From Kineosporia babensis (GTDB lineage: Bacteria; Actinomycetota; Actinomycetes; Actinomycetales; Kineosporiaceae), in the NCBI RefSeq assembly GCF_021129305.1, contig NZ_JAJOMB010000006.1, forward strand, positions 62,001-126,000: a DNA stretch of 64,000 bases, given 5' to 3'. Shown here one piece after another: positions 29,053 to 37,197 of this stretch; position 1 is the first letter of the stretch; the number at the start of each line of letters is the position of its first letter. The notes under the pieces were generated by a model that had not been told where the DNA came from, did not search any database, and worked only from the letters and a program-made list of their open reading frames with translations. The position numbers and the translations under genes are program-made.

Positions 29053-29092
29053 ATCTCGCTGCCCTCCAGGCCCCCGCGGGCCAGCGGTCCGG

Positions 29093-29098
29093 CATACT
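29093..29098 (+). promoter_or_regulatory. -10 box for leaderless marR
   Basis: CATACT, then seven bases, then the GTG at 29106. The message would begin at the start codon. Confidence 0.45.
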
Positions 29099-29105
29099 GG
29101 CCGCC

Positions 29106-29609
29106 GTGGAGGCGGAACGGGCAGAGCTGGTGCAGATCCTGGGCGACCTGGTCGAGACGATGCAGACCTCCCGCCTGCCCGGGGCCGTGCGTGACCTGCT
29201 CGCCTCCGACCTCACCTTCCAGCAGCTGAAGGTCCTCACCGTGCTGGTCACCCTGCCCGACGGGGTCACCGTGCGCGGCCTGGCCGAGACGTTCGGGGTC
29301 TCGATGGCCTCGATGTCGAACATGCTCGACCGGCTGGTGGCGCAGGACACCGCCCGCCGTGACGTGGATGCCACCGACAGCCGGGTGCGCCGGATCCACG
29401 CCACCCCGCAGGGCCGGGAGGTGGTCCGCAAACTGGTGGGCGCACGTCCCGAATTCTCCGAGGACATCCTGGCCAACCTCTCGCTGGAGGATCTGCGGGC
29501 CCTGACCCAGGGACTACGCGCAGTCGAGGCCGTCTTCAGCCACCGCATCGACGGCGGCCCGGCCGCGCTGGTTGCCAACGCGTCGGCTGAAACCCGCGAG
29601 CTGTCGTAG
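29106..29609 (+). CDS. MarR-family transcriptional regulator
   Basis: A 167-residue winged-helix regulator. The recognition region reads VTVRGLAETFGVSMASMSNM and the wing follows with DATDSRVRRIHATPQG, matching the MarR pattern D..D.R...v.LT..G. It faces the Baeyer-Villiger operon across a 168-bp gap holding two inverted repeats and probably controls that operon in response to a phenolic or ketone-type ligand; the ligand is unknown. A -10-like CATACT lies seven bases before the GTG. Confidence 0.9.
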   Translation: MEAERAELVQILGDLVETMQTSRLPGAVRDLLASDLTFQQLKVLTVLVTLPDGVTVRGLAETFGVSMASMSNMLDRLVAQDTARRDVDATDSRVRRIHATPQGREVVRKLVGARPEFSEDILANLSLEDLRALTQGLRAVEAVFSHRIDGGPAALVANASAETRELS

Positions 29610-29733
29610 GCCAGATCCGCGGCTGCACCGCGCTTGGGCAAGAACTCTCAGTAATCAGCGAACCGCGTCCGGCCCTGTCAAGATTTTGTCAAAAGGTTGC
29701 GGCTTCACGCTTTTGGCCTCAAAGTCGCTGGTC

Positions 29734-31719
29734 GTGTCCAGCCATGCCCCCGCCGCACCGCAGAGCCCCGCCCCGGACCCTTCACCGGGCCCGGCCAGAG
29801 GTACGGCCAGTTCCGCCCACGGCCCGTCGCTGGGCCGGCTGGCGCTGACCATCGGCGCCCTCGGGGTGGTTTTCGGTGATATCGGGACAAGCCCGATCTA
29901 CACCGTGCAGACGATCTTCAACCCCGAGGACCCGCACCCGGTCCCGGCCACCCCGGACAACGTCCTGGGCGTGATCTCGCTGATGATCTGGTCGGTGACC
30001 CTGATCGTCACGCTGGAGTACGTCTCGTTCGTGCTGCGGGCCGACAACGACGGCGAAGGCGGCATCCTGTCGCTGATCACCCTGATCCGCCGCCGCGCGG
30101 TACCCGGCAGCCTGCGCACCAAGGCAGTCCTGGCCGGGCTGGGCATCTTCGGCGCCTCGCTGTTCTTCGGCGACAGCATGATCACCCCGGCCATCTCGGT
30201 GCTGTCCGCGGTCGAGGGCCTGGAGGTGGTCAACCCCTCGCTGGGCAGCCTCACCGTGCCGATCACGGCGGTGGTCATCGTGCTGCTGTTTCTGGGCCAG
30301 AAGTTCGGCACGGCCCGGGTGGGCGGGCTGTTCGGGCCGGTGATGATCATCTGGTTCACCACCATCGGCGTGGCCGGTGTGCACGGCATCACCCAGAACC
30401 CCGAGGTCCTGAAGGCGCTGTCGCCCACCTACGCGCTCGGCTTCCTGTTCGGCCACCCGGGCATCGCGTTCTTCTCGATGGCGGCGGTGGTGCTGGCGAT
30501 CACCGGGGCCGAGGCGCTGTACGCCGACCTGGGGCACTTCGGCCATGCGGCGATCGCCCGGGCCTGGCTGATCCTGGTCTTCCCGGCCTGCCTGCTCAGC
30601 TACATGGGCCAGGGCGCCCTGGTGATCCAGGACCCGGTGGCCAACCTGAGCAGCCCGTTCTTCCTGCTGGTGCCCGAGTGGGCCCGGCTGCCGCTGGTGC
30701 TGCTGGCCACCCTGGCCACCGTGATCGCCTCCCAGGCGGTGATCACCGGCGCCTTCTCGGTGGCCCACCAGGCCATCCAGCTCGGCTACCTGCCCCGGCT
30801 GCGGATCACCCACACCTCGGCCCAGGCGATCGGCCAGATCTACGTGCCCTGGGTCAACTGGGTGCTGATGTGCTCGGTGCTGACCCTGGTGTTCGCCTTC
30901 CAGAGCTCGCACAAGCTGGCCTACGCCTTCGGGATGGCGGTCACCGGCACCATCACCATCACCACCCTGCTGTTCTTCTACCTGGCCCGGCACCGCTGGA
31001 AGAAGCCGGCCTGGCTGGTCTACGGCCTGGGCGGGCTGTTCCTGACGGTGGACCTGCTGTTCCTCTCGGCCAACCTGACCAAGCTGGTGCACGGCGCCTG
31101 GCTGCCCCTGCTGATCGGCATCACCGTGTTCACTGTGATGACCACCTGGCAGCGCGGCAGGGCCGTGGTCACCGCCCGCCGCGAGCAGGAGGAGGGCTCG
31201 CTGCGGGAGTTCGTGGACAGCCTGCACCACCGTGAGCCGGTGGTGGTCCGGGTGCCGGGCACGGCGGTGTTCCTGAACCGCGGCAAGGAGACCACCCCGC
31301 TGGCGATGCGGGCCAACGTCGAGCACAACCACGTGCTGCACGAGCACGCGGTGATCCTCTCGATCGAGACCTGCCCGGTGCCCTACGTCCCACCCGCCGA
31401 ACAGGTGGTTCTGGACGAGCTCGGCTACGCGGACGACGGCATCACCCACGTCACGGCCTACTTCGGCTACATGGATGAACCCGATGTACCCAGCGCACTG
31501 GCCCGGCTGTGCGGGAACGCGCCGGAGATGCCGGACTCGCTGAAGGACGCCTCGTACTTCCTGTCCACCATCGACCTTCAGGTCGGCGACTCCAAGTGCC
31601 TGCCGATGTGGCGCAAGAAGCTGTTCGTTGCCACCTCCGGGATCACCGCCGACGCGGCCGACTACTTCCGGCTGCCCAGCGACCGCACCGTGGTGATCGG
31701 GTCCCGGATCGCGGTGTAA
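29734..31719 (+). CDS. kup: Kup-type low-affinity potassium transporter
   Basis: A K+/H+ symporter of about 661 residues. Helix 1 carries GALGVVFGDIGTSPIYTVQ, the family hallmark; further marks are SADNDGEGG-like DNDGEGGILSL, FFGDSMITPAISVLSAVEGL and GAEALYADLGHFG. Twelve membrane helices are followed by a cytoplasmic C-terminal domain of about 180 residues (HHREPVVVRVPGTAVFLNRG onward). I chose GTG at 29734, which leaves a 30-residue Pro/Ala tail before helix 1; a start at 29572 would overlap marR and add implausible sequence. No c-di-AMP (ydaO) riboswitch is recognisable upstream. Confidence 0.92.
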   Translation: MSSHAPAAPQSPAPDPSPGPARGTASSAHGPSLGRLALTIGALGVVFGDIGTSPIYTVQTIFNPEDPHPVPATPDNVLGVISLMIWSVTLIVTLEYVSFVLRADNDGEGGILSLITLIRRRAVPGSLRTKAVLAGLGIFGASLFFGDSMITPAISVLSAVEGLEVVNPSLGSLTVPITAVVIVLLFLGQKFGTARVGGLFGPVMIIWFTTIGVAGVHGITQNPEVLKALSPTYALGFLFGHPGIAFFSMAAVVLAITGAEALYADLGHFGHAAIARAWLILVFPACLLSYMGQGALVIQDPVANLSSPFFLLVPEWARLPLVLLATLATVIASQAVITGAFSVAHQAIQLGYLPRLRITHTSAQAIGQIYVPWVNWVLMCSVLTLVFAFQSSHKLAYAFGMAVTGTITITTLLFFYLARHRWKKPAWLVYGLGGLFLTVDLLFLSANLTKLVHGAWLPLLIGITVFTVMTTWQRGRAVVTARREQEEGSLREFVDSLHHREPVVVRVPGTAVFLNRGKETTPLAMRANVEHNHVLHEHAVILSIETCPVPYVPPAEQVVLDELGYADDGITHVTAYFGYMDEPDVPSALARLCGNAPEMPDSLKDASYFLSTIDLQVGDSKCLPMWRKKLFVATSGITADAADYFRLPSDRTVVIGSRIAV

Positions 31720-31868
31720 ATGTGAGACGTCGGTGAGGCTTTCGTACCCGGGTCGCCGGGGCGGCCCTGCCTGACTGCGGTTGCCCGAAAGTCCTCTGTC
31801 TCATGCACGGACATTCCGGCCTGGGGATAGGTTCGTGGTGAAAGAGCAGCTCTGCGTTTGATGTTACT

Positions 31869-31898
31869 TTGCGTGTCGGTATTGCGCCTGAATAGGCT
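31869..31898 (+). promoter_or_regulatory. Possible promoter of the ESX-like operon
   Basis: TTGCGT and TAGGCT, 18 bp apart, end 26 bp before the GTG at 31925. A GAGAGGA ribosome site lies between. Modest match to the housekeeping consensus. Confidence 0.3.
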
Positions 31899-31924
31899 CA
31901 GCATTCGTCGTTGAGAGGAATGCG

Positions 31925-32356
31925 GTGGCTCGGAAAGGCGAGGATCTTGGGGTCAGCATCTACGGCCTGTGGAGGGCCGGGAACGAGAAGCTGATCCCGA
32001 TCTCCGGTCAGTACCGGGACATGGGTAGGGCGCTTCAGGCGGTCCCCCAGATGCACACGGTTCTGCTGCGGCATGATGATCTGGCCGTTGCGCCGGCGCG
32101 TTCCATGACGTCCCGTGCGTACATGGCGGCCGAGGGAGCGGTCGGGCTGAGCGGTCCGGTGGCCGGTCCGTTGGAGGAGATGCGCCAGATTCTCGCTGAC
32201 ATCTTCGTCTCGACCGCGAACAACCTCGAGGACACCGGCCATGCTCTGATCCTGGCGGCCGACCGGTACAGCGAGACCGACGAGGCAGCGCGGATCAAGT
32301 ACGAGAAAGAGCGCGAGAACTACGCCGAACAGCGGGCTCACGAGGGCCTGTCGTGA
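31925..32356 (+). CDS. Small ESX (type VII)-like secreted protein candidate
   Basis: A 143-residue, mostly helical protein without signal peptide or membrane segment. The C-terminal helix contains AADRYSETDEAA, matching the YxxxD/E export signal of ESX substrates placed after a helix, as in EspC-like proteins. An N-terminal W (LWRAGNE) is present. The start is a GTG with GAGAGGA just upstream. It overlaps the next gene by 4 bp (GTGA), so the two are translationally coupled, as WXG100 pairs usually are. Function unknown; ESX substrate is inferred from motif, size and pairing. Confidence 0.65.
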   Translation: MARKGEDLGVSIYGLWRAGNEKLIPISGQYRDMGRALQAVPQMHTVLLRHDDLAVAPARSMTSRAYMAAEGAVGLSGPVAGPLEEMRQILADIFVSTANNLEDTGHALILAADRYSETDEAARIKYEKERENYAEQRAHEGLS

Positions 32357-33372
32357 GCGCCGCAGACGAGCAGGGATTGCTGCTGCAGCGGTACGGGCAG
32401 CTTCGGGAGAAGTCGATCAGGCTTGAGGAGTCGATGGTCGAGGCCTACCTGAAGGCGGGCAACATCACCAAGAACAGCCAGACCGGTCGCTACGAGAGCC
32501 CAGGCGAGAACCCGAACCTCGTACCTCTGATCGACCAGGAGATCGACCGGGTGCACGAGTCCTTCTCCGGCGTCGCCGACATCTTCACACCGTTCGTCGC
32601 GTTGCCTGATCCCGCTGACTTTCGAGATGCTATGCGAGAGATCGCAAGTGTGGCGGGTGTTATCAACACCGGCCAGTCGAGCAAGACCGATGATGGGAAC
32701 CTGGTCCTGGGCGGTACCGGCCTGGCCGGCATGGCCGATGTCCGGAGCCTGGTGGAGGACTGGAGTGGGTACGCGTCCCAGAGCTTCCAGGACAACTTCC
32801 TCTCCCCATGGCCGACGATCACCGCGAACCAGTCGGCGATGGTGCTGGCTCTGCACGGCGCTGTGGAAGCTGAAGCCACCATCTGGAAGAACGTTCGCGC
32901 CAACATCGTCGACCTGGTCGAGAAGGCGCAGCACGCGGTTGACGCTGCGGGTGAATGCTCACCAGAGCAGGTTGCACTGAACCTGACGGTGGCGGCTTCG
33001 ATCGTCTCGGTCGTGGCGACTCCGGCCAGCGGGGCTGGCGCACTGGCTCTCACCTTTGTCGGTGAGGCGCTGTCCATCGCCAGTTCGCTCCCGGGCGAGA
33101 AGAAGGAGATCAAGCACAGCGTGGGATCCCAGGAGATCGTCCTTGGCGGTTCCCTCAAGGAGATCGAGACCCAGGTTCGCTCGGCTGCGGAAGCGTTGCG
33201 GGGAGAGATCATCACGGCCGAAGCAGCGATCGAGGCCGCGGTGAACGCCAACATTGCGGTGATGACCGATCCGGCGAATCAGTCCCGCTTCGTCTCGGCC
33301 CGTCCCCTGCTGGCCGACAAGACAAGCTCCAGCATCACGCACGAGTACAACGGCATGGGTAAGGCGTACTGA
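32353..33372 (+). CDS. WXG-motif helical protein, ESX substrate candidate
   Basis: A 339-residue protein. The central region carries VEDWSGYASQSFQDNF, a W-x-G turn between two helices as in WXG100/LXG-type proteins, followed by a long amphipathic helix. About residues 205-240 are hydrophobic and Ala/Gly-rich (VAASIVSVVATPASGAGALA), possibly a membrane-inserting hairpin. The last 100 residues are helical with many Ala and Glu. There is no signal peptide. It is coupled to the small YxxxD protein upstream and overlaps the next start by one base. I do not recognise a named family beyond the WXG-like fold. Confidence 0.65.
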   Translation: MSAADEQGLLLQRYGQLREKSIRLEESMVEAYLKAGNITKNSQTGRYESPGENPNLVPLIDQEIDRVHESFSGVADIFTPFVALPDPADFRDAMREIASVAGVINTGQSSKTDDGNLVLGGTGLAGMADVRSLVEDWSGYASQSFQDNFLSPWPTITANQSAMVLALHGAVEAEATIWKNVRANIVDLVEKAQHAVDAAGECSPEQVALNLTVAASIVSVVATPASGAGALALTFVGEALSIASSLPGEKKEIKHSVGSQEIVLGGSLKEIETQVRSAAEALRGEIITAEAAIEAAVNANIAVMTDPANQSRFVSARPLLADKTSSSITHEYNGMGKAY

Positions 33373-33887
33373 TGGGCGAACTGGCAGATCGGCTCGCCAG
33401 TATGCGGGTTTCGGTGACGATGCCCGACCAGGGGATGTCCGCGGAACTGCTGGGCAGCAGCCAGGTGACCGCGCGTATCCAGGAGGGTCTGTATACCCGA
33501 TCCCGTGATGCCGATCTGGAATGGCGGCTCACCACATTGGCCGGCTTGCTCTGGGTTGCCCGCACCCGGGAGTACCGGCGTATCTTCGCGGATGTCACCG
33601 GTCAGGCGTCAGCGGGAGCGGCACGACCGATATCTCCACGGGACATTGCGTTTGCCCAAGAGCGGGACGAGATCGTGGCTGCGGGCTCTTCGGCCGACGG
33701 GCGCGTGGCTCTGCAGACCACAGGGATGCTGCAGTGGCGGGCCACCGTTGAGCCCGGCACCCTTCGCCAGCTGGATGAAGCAGAGTTCCTGGCCGGGGTC
33801 GGCCAGGCTGCCGGTGCGTTGATCCGTGATCATGCCGATGCCGTGGCCGCGTTGAAGAACAAGCACTACGACGGCTGGCCCGACTGA
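33372..33887 (+). CDS. Hypothetical protein in the ESX-like operon
   Basis: A 171-residue soluble protein with no recognised domain, signal peptide or cysteine. It starts inside the stop of the preceding gene (TGATG), which ties it firmly to the operon. The sequence is amphipathic, with helices near residues 50-75 (LEWRLTTLAGLLWVARTREY) and 130-165. A chaperone or partner for the WXG-like proteins is conceivable only from position. Confidence 0.6.
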   Translation: MGELADRLASMRVSVTMPDQGMSAELLGSSQVTARIQEGLYTRSRDADLEWRLTTLAGLLWVARTREYRRIFADVTGQASAGAARPISPRDIAFAQERDEIVAAGSSADGRVALQTTGMLQWRATVEPGTLRQLDEAEFLAGVGQAAGALIRDHADAVAALKNKHYDGWPD

Positions 33888-33908
33888 CCTGGAAAGTGAT
33901 GGCTGATA

Positions 33909-34739
33909 ATGAAGGTTAACGCCTGGACGGCAGGGCTGAGCGCGGTGCTGCTGACCGGCACCCTGGCGGGCTGCTCGTCGCGCGAGGAACCGGAAGCAGT
34001 TGCCTGTGAGGCTCTCTCGATCCCGGAGACGGAGAACTCGGGCGAGCCGTCCCCAGAAATCAAGGTCGTCGAAGAAGGGTTCTCGGAGGTCCGGAAGAAG
34101 GAGTACGACCCGAGCTACTCGATCGTGTCGGCAGGAGCGGTGCTCGAAAACACCAGTGACCGTGTCGCCTACCGTACGCGGGTCGTCTTCGACTCTCTGA
34201 ACAAGTCCGGCGCATCGAACCTCGCCGAACCGGACGGCATTTTCAAGACGGTCGAGGTTCCGGTGATGAATCCTGGCGAACAGGTGCGGGTCGGGACCGT
34301 GCTGGCTCCTTCGCTGGGTGCCCGGACCTTCGAGGTCTCGGTGCTTGCAAGCGTCACACAGTGGCTGGACCGAGCTGATACAACAAACGGCCTCGCACCT
34401 GTGAAGGTGTCAATTGCCGACCCGGGGGCCGCTCAGAGTTCGGTGTCCAGTCAGGTGGAGATTCCGCTGGCAGTGGAGAACACGAACTGCAGGAGCTCGG
34501 TGTTTCGCGGGTACTCGGCGCTCTACCGGGATTCCTCCGGGACCTTGATCGGTGGCTTCACCGAGACTGGGGGGACCCCGGACGGAAATGCCTGTACAGC
34601 GGGGATGTCGACGGCGCGCATGCTGGCCGGCGAGGACTACATGCCGGAAGAAATCGATCTGACCAAGATCGAGGTGAGCGCCATGTGCGATCTGGCCCCC
34701 AACGAGAATCCTGGCGAGCGCAACCGTCCACTCAACTGA
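33909..34739 (+). CDS. Lipoprotein of unknown function in the ESX-like operon
   Basis: A 276-residue lipoprotein. The signal peptide ends in the lipobox LAGC (Cys near residue 22), after which the sequence is acidic and then beta-rich, with a region (YSIVSAGAVLENTSDRVAYR) resembling extracellular FxLYD/DUF4352-like immunoglobulin-type modules. Four further cysteines (near residues 33, 196, 229 and 258) could form disulfides outside the cell. It lies 21 bp after the previous gene and is probably the last gene of the operon. Its role is unknown. Confidence 0.75.
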   Translation: MKVNAWTAGLSAVLLTGTLAGCSSREEPEAVACEALSIPETENSGEPSPEIKVVEEGFSEVRKKEYDPSYSIVSAGAVLENTSDRVAYRTRVVFDSLNKSGASNLAEPDGIFKTVEVPVMNPGEQVRVGTVLAPSLGARTFEVSVLASVTQWLDRADTTNGLAPVKVSIADPGAAQSSVSSQVEIPLAVENTNCRSSVFRGYSALYRDSSGTLIGGFTETGGTPDGNACTAGMSTARMLAGEDYMPEEIDLTKIEVSAMCDLAPNENPGERNRPLN

Positions 34740-34856
34740 CCGGACGAGGTGAGGGGGTGGGCGCCCCCGGACCCGAAGCCGGTCACGGTCCGGACGCTGC
34801 TGGATCTTCTGGCCGACGATCCGGAATGAATTCGCCGTAGGGCGCGGTTGGAAAAA

Positions 34857-34901
34857 ACGGACGAGCCTCCGCTTCGGGTTCTAGAGTGGAGGCTCGTCCG
34901 T
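34857..34901 (-). terminator. Strong hairpin with T-tract on the minus strand
   Basis: Arms ACGGACGAGCCTCC and its complement (14 bp, perfect) enclose a 17-base loop. Reading the minus strand, the stem is followed by a run of Ts (plus-strand GAAAAAA at 34851-34857), the form of an intrinsic terminator. No minus-strand gene ends here, so it may stop antisense transcripts or act as a U-less terminator for the plus-strand lipoprotein operon. Confidence 0.6.
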
Positions 34902-34962
34902 GCACATCTGATCGGGCCTGGTACCGGCAGCGCCCCCGTCCGCAAGTGAGGGAAGGCAAGTC

Positions 34963-35844
34963 ATGGATCTCGGGATTCACTACTTCACGTTCACCCACCC
35001 CGAGTGGGAGACGACGCTGGCCGACCGGTTCCAGGAAACCGCCCAGATCGCCGACCAGGGCGGGGTGAACCTGCTGACGGTGATGGACCACTGGTTCCAG
35101 ATGCTGCACGCCGGAGGCCCGTTCGAGCCGATGCTCGAGGGCTACACCTCGCTGGGCTTCCTGGCCGGCGTCACCCAGAACGTGCGCCTGAGCCTGCTGG
35201 TCACCGGCGTCACCTACCGCCACCCGGGCCTGCTGGCCAAGACCGTCACCACCCTCGACGTGCTCTCCAAGGGCCGCGCGATGCTCGGCATCGGGGCCGC
35301 CTGGTACGACCGCGAGCACGCCGGCCTGGGAGTGCCGTTCCCGCCCACCGCCGAGCGGTTCGAGCGCCTGGAGGAGACGCTGCAGATCTGCCGGCAGATG
35401 TGGTCGGACAACGACGGCGCCTTCCACGGCAAGCACTACCAGCTGGAAGAGACGATCAACCTGCCTCCCGCGGTGCGCGGCAGCGTGCCGGTGATGATCG
35501 GTGGCGGGGGAGAACAGAAGACCCTGCGGATGGTCGCCGAGTACGCCCAGGCCTGCAACCTTTTCGGGGGACCGGGGGACGAGGCACTGGGGACCGTGCG
35601 CCACAAGCTCGAAGTGCTGCGCGGGCACTGCGAGCGACTGGGCACCGACTACGACGCTATCGAGAAGACGATGCTCTACCGGAGCAACCCGGTGGAAGAC
35701 CCGGACGCCTTCCTGACCGACGTCGAGCGGTACAAGGCACTGGGCATCGACCTGGTCAACTTCACGCCGCCGGCCTACGTGGACCCGATTCCGTGGGCCA
35801 CCGGCATGGTCGAGAAGGTCGTTCCCCGGCTGAAGAGCGTCTGA
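34963..35844 (+). CDS. LLM-class F420-dependent oxidoreductase
   Basis: A 293-residue TIM-barrel enzyme of the luciferase-like family. LGIGAAWYDREHAGLGVPFP, followed by RFERLEETLQICRQMW, is characteristic of the F420-dependent branch. The N-terminus DLGIHYFTFTHPEW starts the first strand. Such enzymes transfer hydride between F420 and a small organic substrate that cannot be read from sequence. GGAAGG lies nine bases before the ATG. The upstream hairpin at 34857-34901 and the downstream one at 35852-35894 suggest it is transcribed alone. Confidence 0.88.
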   Translation: MDLGIHYFTFTHPEWETTLADRFQETAQIADQGGVNLLTVMDHWFQMLHAGGPFEPMLEGYTSLGFLAGVTQNVRLSLLVTGVTYRHPGLLAKTVTTLDVLSKGRAMLGIGAAWYDREHAGLGVPFPPTAERFERLEETLQICRQMWSDNDGAFHGKHYQLEETINLPPAVRGSVPVMIGGGGEQKTLRMVAEYAQACNLFGGPGDEALGTVRHKLEVLRGHCERLGTDYDAIEKTMLYRSNPVEDPDAFLTDVERYKALGIDLVNFTPPAYVDPIPWATGMVEKVVPRLKSV

Positions 35845-35851
35845 TCTCGTG

Positions 35852-35894
35852 CTGAAAGGCTCCGGCCCGGCTTTCCGGTGCCGGAGCCTTTCAG
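35852..35894. terminator. Bidirectional terminator between convergent genes
   Basis: A perfect 15-bp stem, CTGAAAGGCTCCGGC and its complement, with a 13-base loop, eight bases after the LLM gene stop and 52 bp from the stop of the convergent reductase gene. Confidence 0.85.
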
Positions 35895-35946
35895 AACTAA
35901 GGACGCTGTGCGCGCCTGAGCAGCGCGTCCCACCTTCGGGTGGGGT

Positions 35947-36495
35947 TCAGGCCCGCTGGTAGAACTCGTAAACCACGCCCTGCTCGAACGTTCTGGTCTC
36001 GGCCAGCCGCAGCGGCACGTTCTTGGCGACCGCCGGCAGGTAGGGTGTACCCCCGCCGACCAGCAGCGGGTACCGCACGATGTGGAACTCTTCGACCAGG
36101 CCGAGCTCGATCGCCTGACCGGCCAGGTCCGGGCCGCCGATCGAGACCTTCTGGTCGCTCGCGCCCAGCGCAGCCGCTACCTCCTCGGCCACCGTGCCCT
36201 GAGCCAGCCGGGCGTTGCCCTGCACGCTGGTGAGGGTACGGCTGAAAACGACTTTCGGCAGAGCGCTCCAGACCTCGGCGAACGCGGTCCGGTCCGCATC
36301 TGTCCGCATCGCCGGGTCGTTCTCCCAGACCAGCATGTCCTCGTACAGCCGGCGCCCGAGCAGGTAGCAGCCGAGCTCGCTGACTTGTTCCAGGCTGTAG
36401 CGGAAGCGGTCGTCGGTCACCGGCAACCAGGCGAAGTTGCCCTGGCGGTCCTTCACGAAGCCGTCGACCGACACACCCATCGAATAGATCAGCAT
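35947..36495 (-). CDS. RibD/dihydrofolate reductase-fold oxidoreductase
   Basis: A 182-residue protein of the RibD C-terminal (DHFR-like) family, recognised by MGVSVDGFVKDRQGNFAW at the start, LLGRRLYEDM in the middle, KVVFSRTLTSV, and SIGGPDLAGQAIELGLVEEF near the NADPH site. These stand-alone proteins are common in actinobacteria; few have a known substrate, and this one is not expected to be the housekeeping folate enzyme. A TACGTT box seven bases before the ATG suggests a leaderless message. Confidence 0.87.
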   Translation of the reverse strand: MLIYSMGVSVDGFVKDRQGNFAWLPVTDDRFRYSLEQVSELGCYLLGRRLYEDMLVWENDPAMRTDADRTAFAEVWSALPKVVFSRTLTSVQGNARLAQGTVAEEVAAALGASDQKVSIGGPDLAGQAIELGLVEEFHIVRYPLLVGGGTPYLPAVAKNVPLRLAETRTFEQGVVYEFYQRA

Positions 36496-36502
36496 GCTCG
36501 CG

Positions 36503-36508
36503 AACGTA
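36503..36508 (-). promoter_or_regulatory. -10 box for leaderless RibD-type gene
   Basis: Minus-strand TACGTT, seven bases, then the ATG at 36495. Confidence 0.5.
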
Positions 36509-36540
36509 GTGCACCCATGCCCCGCAGGTGAGCAGATTCG

Positions 36541-37197
36541 TCAGGACCGGCTGCCCAGGTACCGCAGCACCGCCTCGACCCGGCGGTGGGTGTCGTCCGA
36601 GGGATCCAGGCCGAGCTTGCCGAAGATCCGGTTGATGTACTTGCTCACCGCCCGCTCGGTCACCACCATCTCCGCGGCGATCGCAGCGTTGGACCGGCCA
36701 CGAGCCATCAGCTCCAGGGCCTCGCGCTCGCGGGGCGTGAGATCGTTCAGGGCATCGGAGTTCAGCGCATCGGCCCTGGCCAGGACACCACGCATCACCT
36801 CCGGATCGAGCACCGTGCCACCGGCCGCGACCGTACGAAGGGCAGCCAGGAACTGCTCCACGTCTCCCACCCGGTCCTTGAGCAAATAACCAATGCCGCC
36901 ACCGGCGTCCTCAAGCAGTTCCCGCACATACGCCTGCTCGATGTACTGCGACAGAATCAGCACGGGCAGACCGGGCCAACGACGCCGGGCCTCCAACGCG
37001 GCCCGCAGACCCTCGTCACGGAAGGTCGGGGGCAGACGGATGTCGACGATGGCCAGGTCCGGGCGCTCGCGTTCCAGCTCCTGCAGCAGCGCGTCCGGGT
37101 CACCGACGGCGGCCGTGACCTCGCAGTCCAGCTCGGCCAGCACCAGTTTCAGGCCTTCCCGGAGCAGAAGCAGGTCTTCGGCGATGACTACGCGCAC
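36541..37197 (-). CDS. NarL/LuxR-family response regulator
   Basis: A 218-residue regulator. The receiver domain shows the acidic pair in IAEDLLLLREGL, the phospho-Asp in LAIVDIRLPPTF and the Lys in YLLKDRVGD. The C-terminal LuxR helix-turn-helix reads LTPREREALELMARGRSNAA and ends KYINRIFGKLGL. It follows its kinase with a 10-bp overlap; GGAG lies four to eight bases before the GTG. The target genes are not evident; the serine hydrolase upstream of the kinase is one candidate. Confidence 0.93.
   Translation of the reverse strand: MRVVIAEDLLLLREGLKLVLAELDCEVTAAVGDPDALLQELERERPDLAIVDIRLPPTFRDEGLRAALEARRRWPGLPVLILSQYIEQAYVRELLEDAGGGIGYLLKDRVGDVEQFLAALRTVAAGGTVLDPEVMRGVLARADALNSDALNDLTPREREALELMARGRSNAAIAAEMVVTERAVSKYINRIFGKLGLDPSDDTHRRVEAVLRYLGSRS

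Noticed and set aside
29610..29733. c-di-AMP (ydaO) riboswitch upstream of kup
   Set aside because: Such riboswitches often precede potassium transporters, but the gap is only 124 bp and none of the conserved ydaO sequence blocks are seen.
29782..31449. 555-codon open frame antisense to kup
   Set aside because: Translation is dominated by His, Gln, Gly, Arg and Asp, and kup on the other strand is unmistakable.
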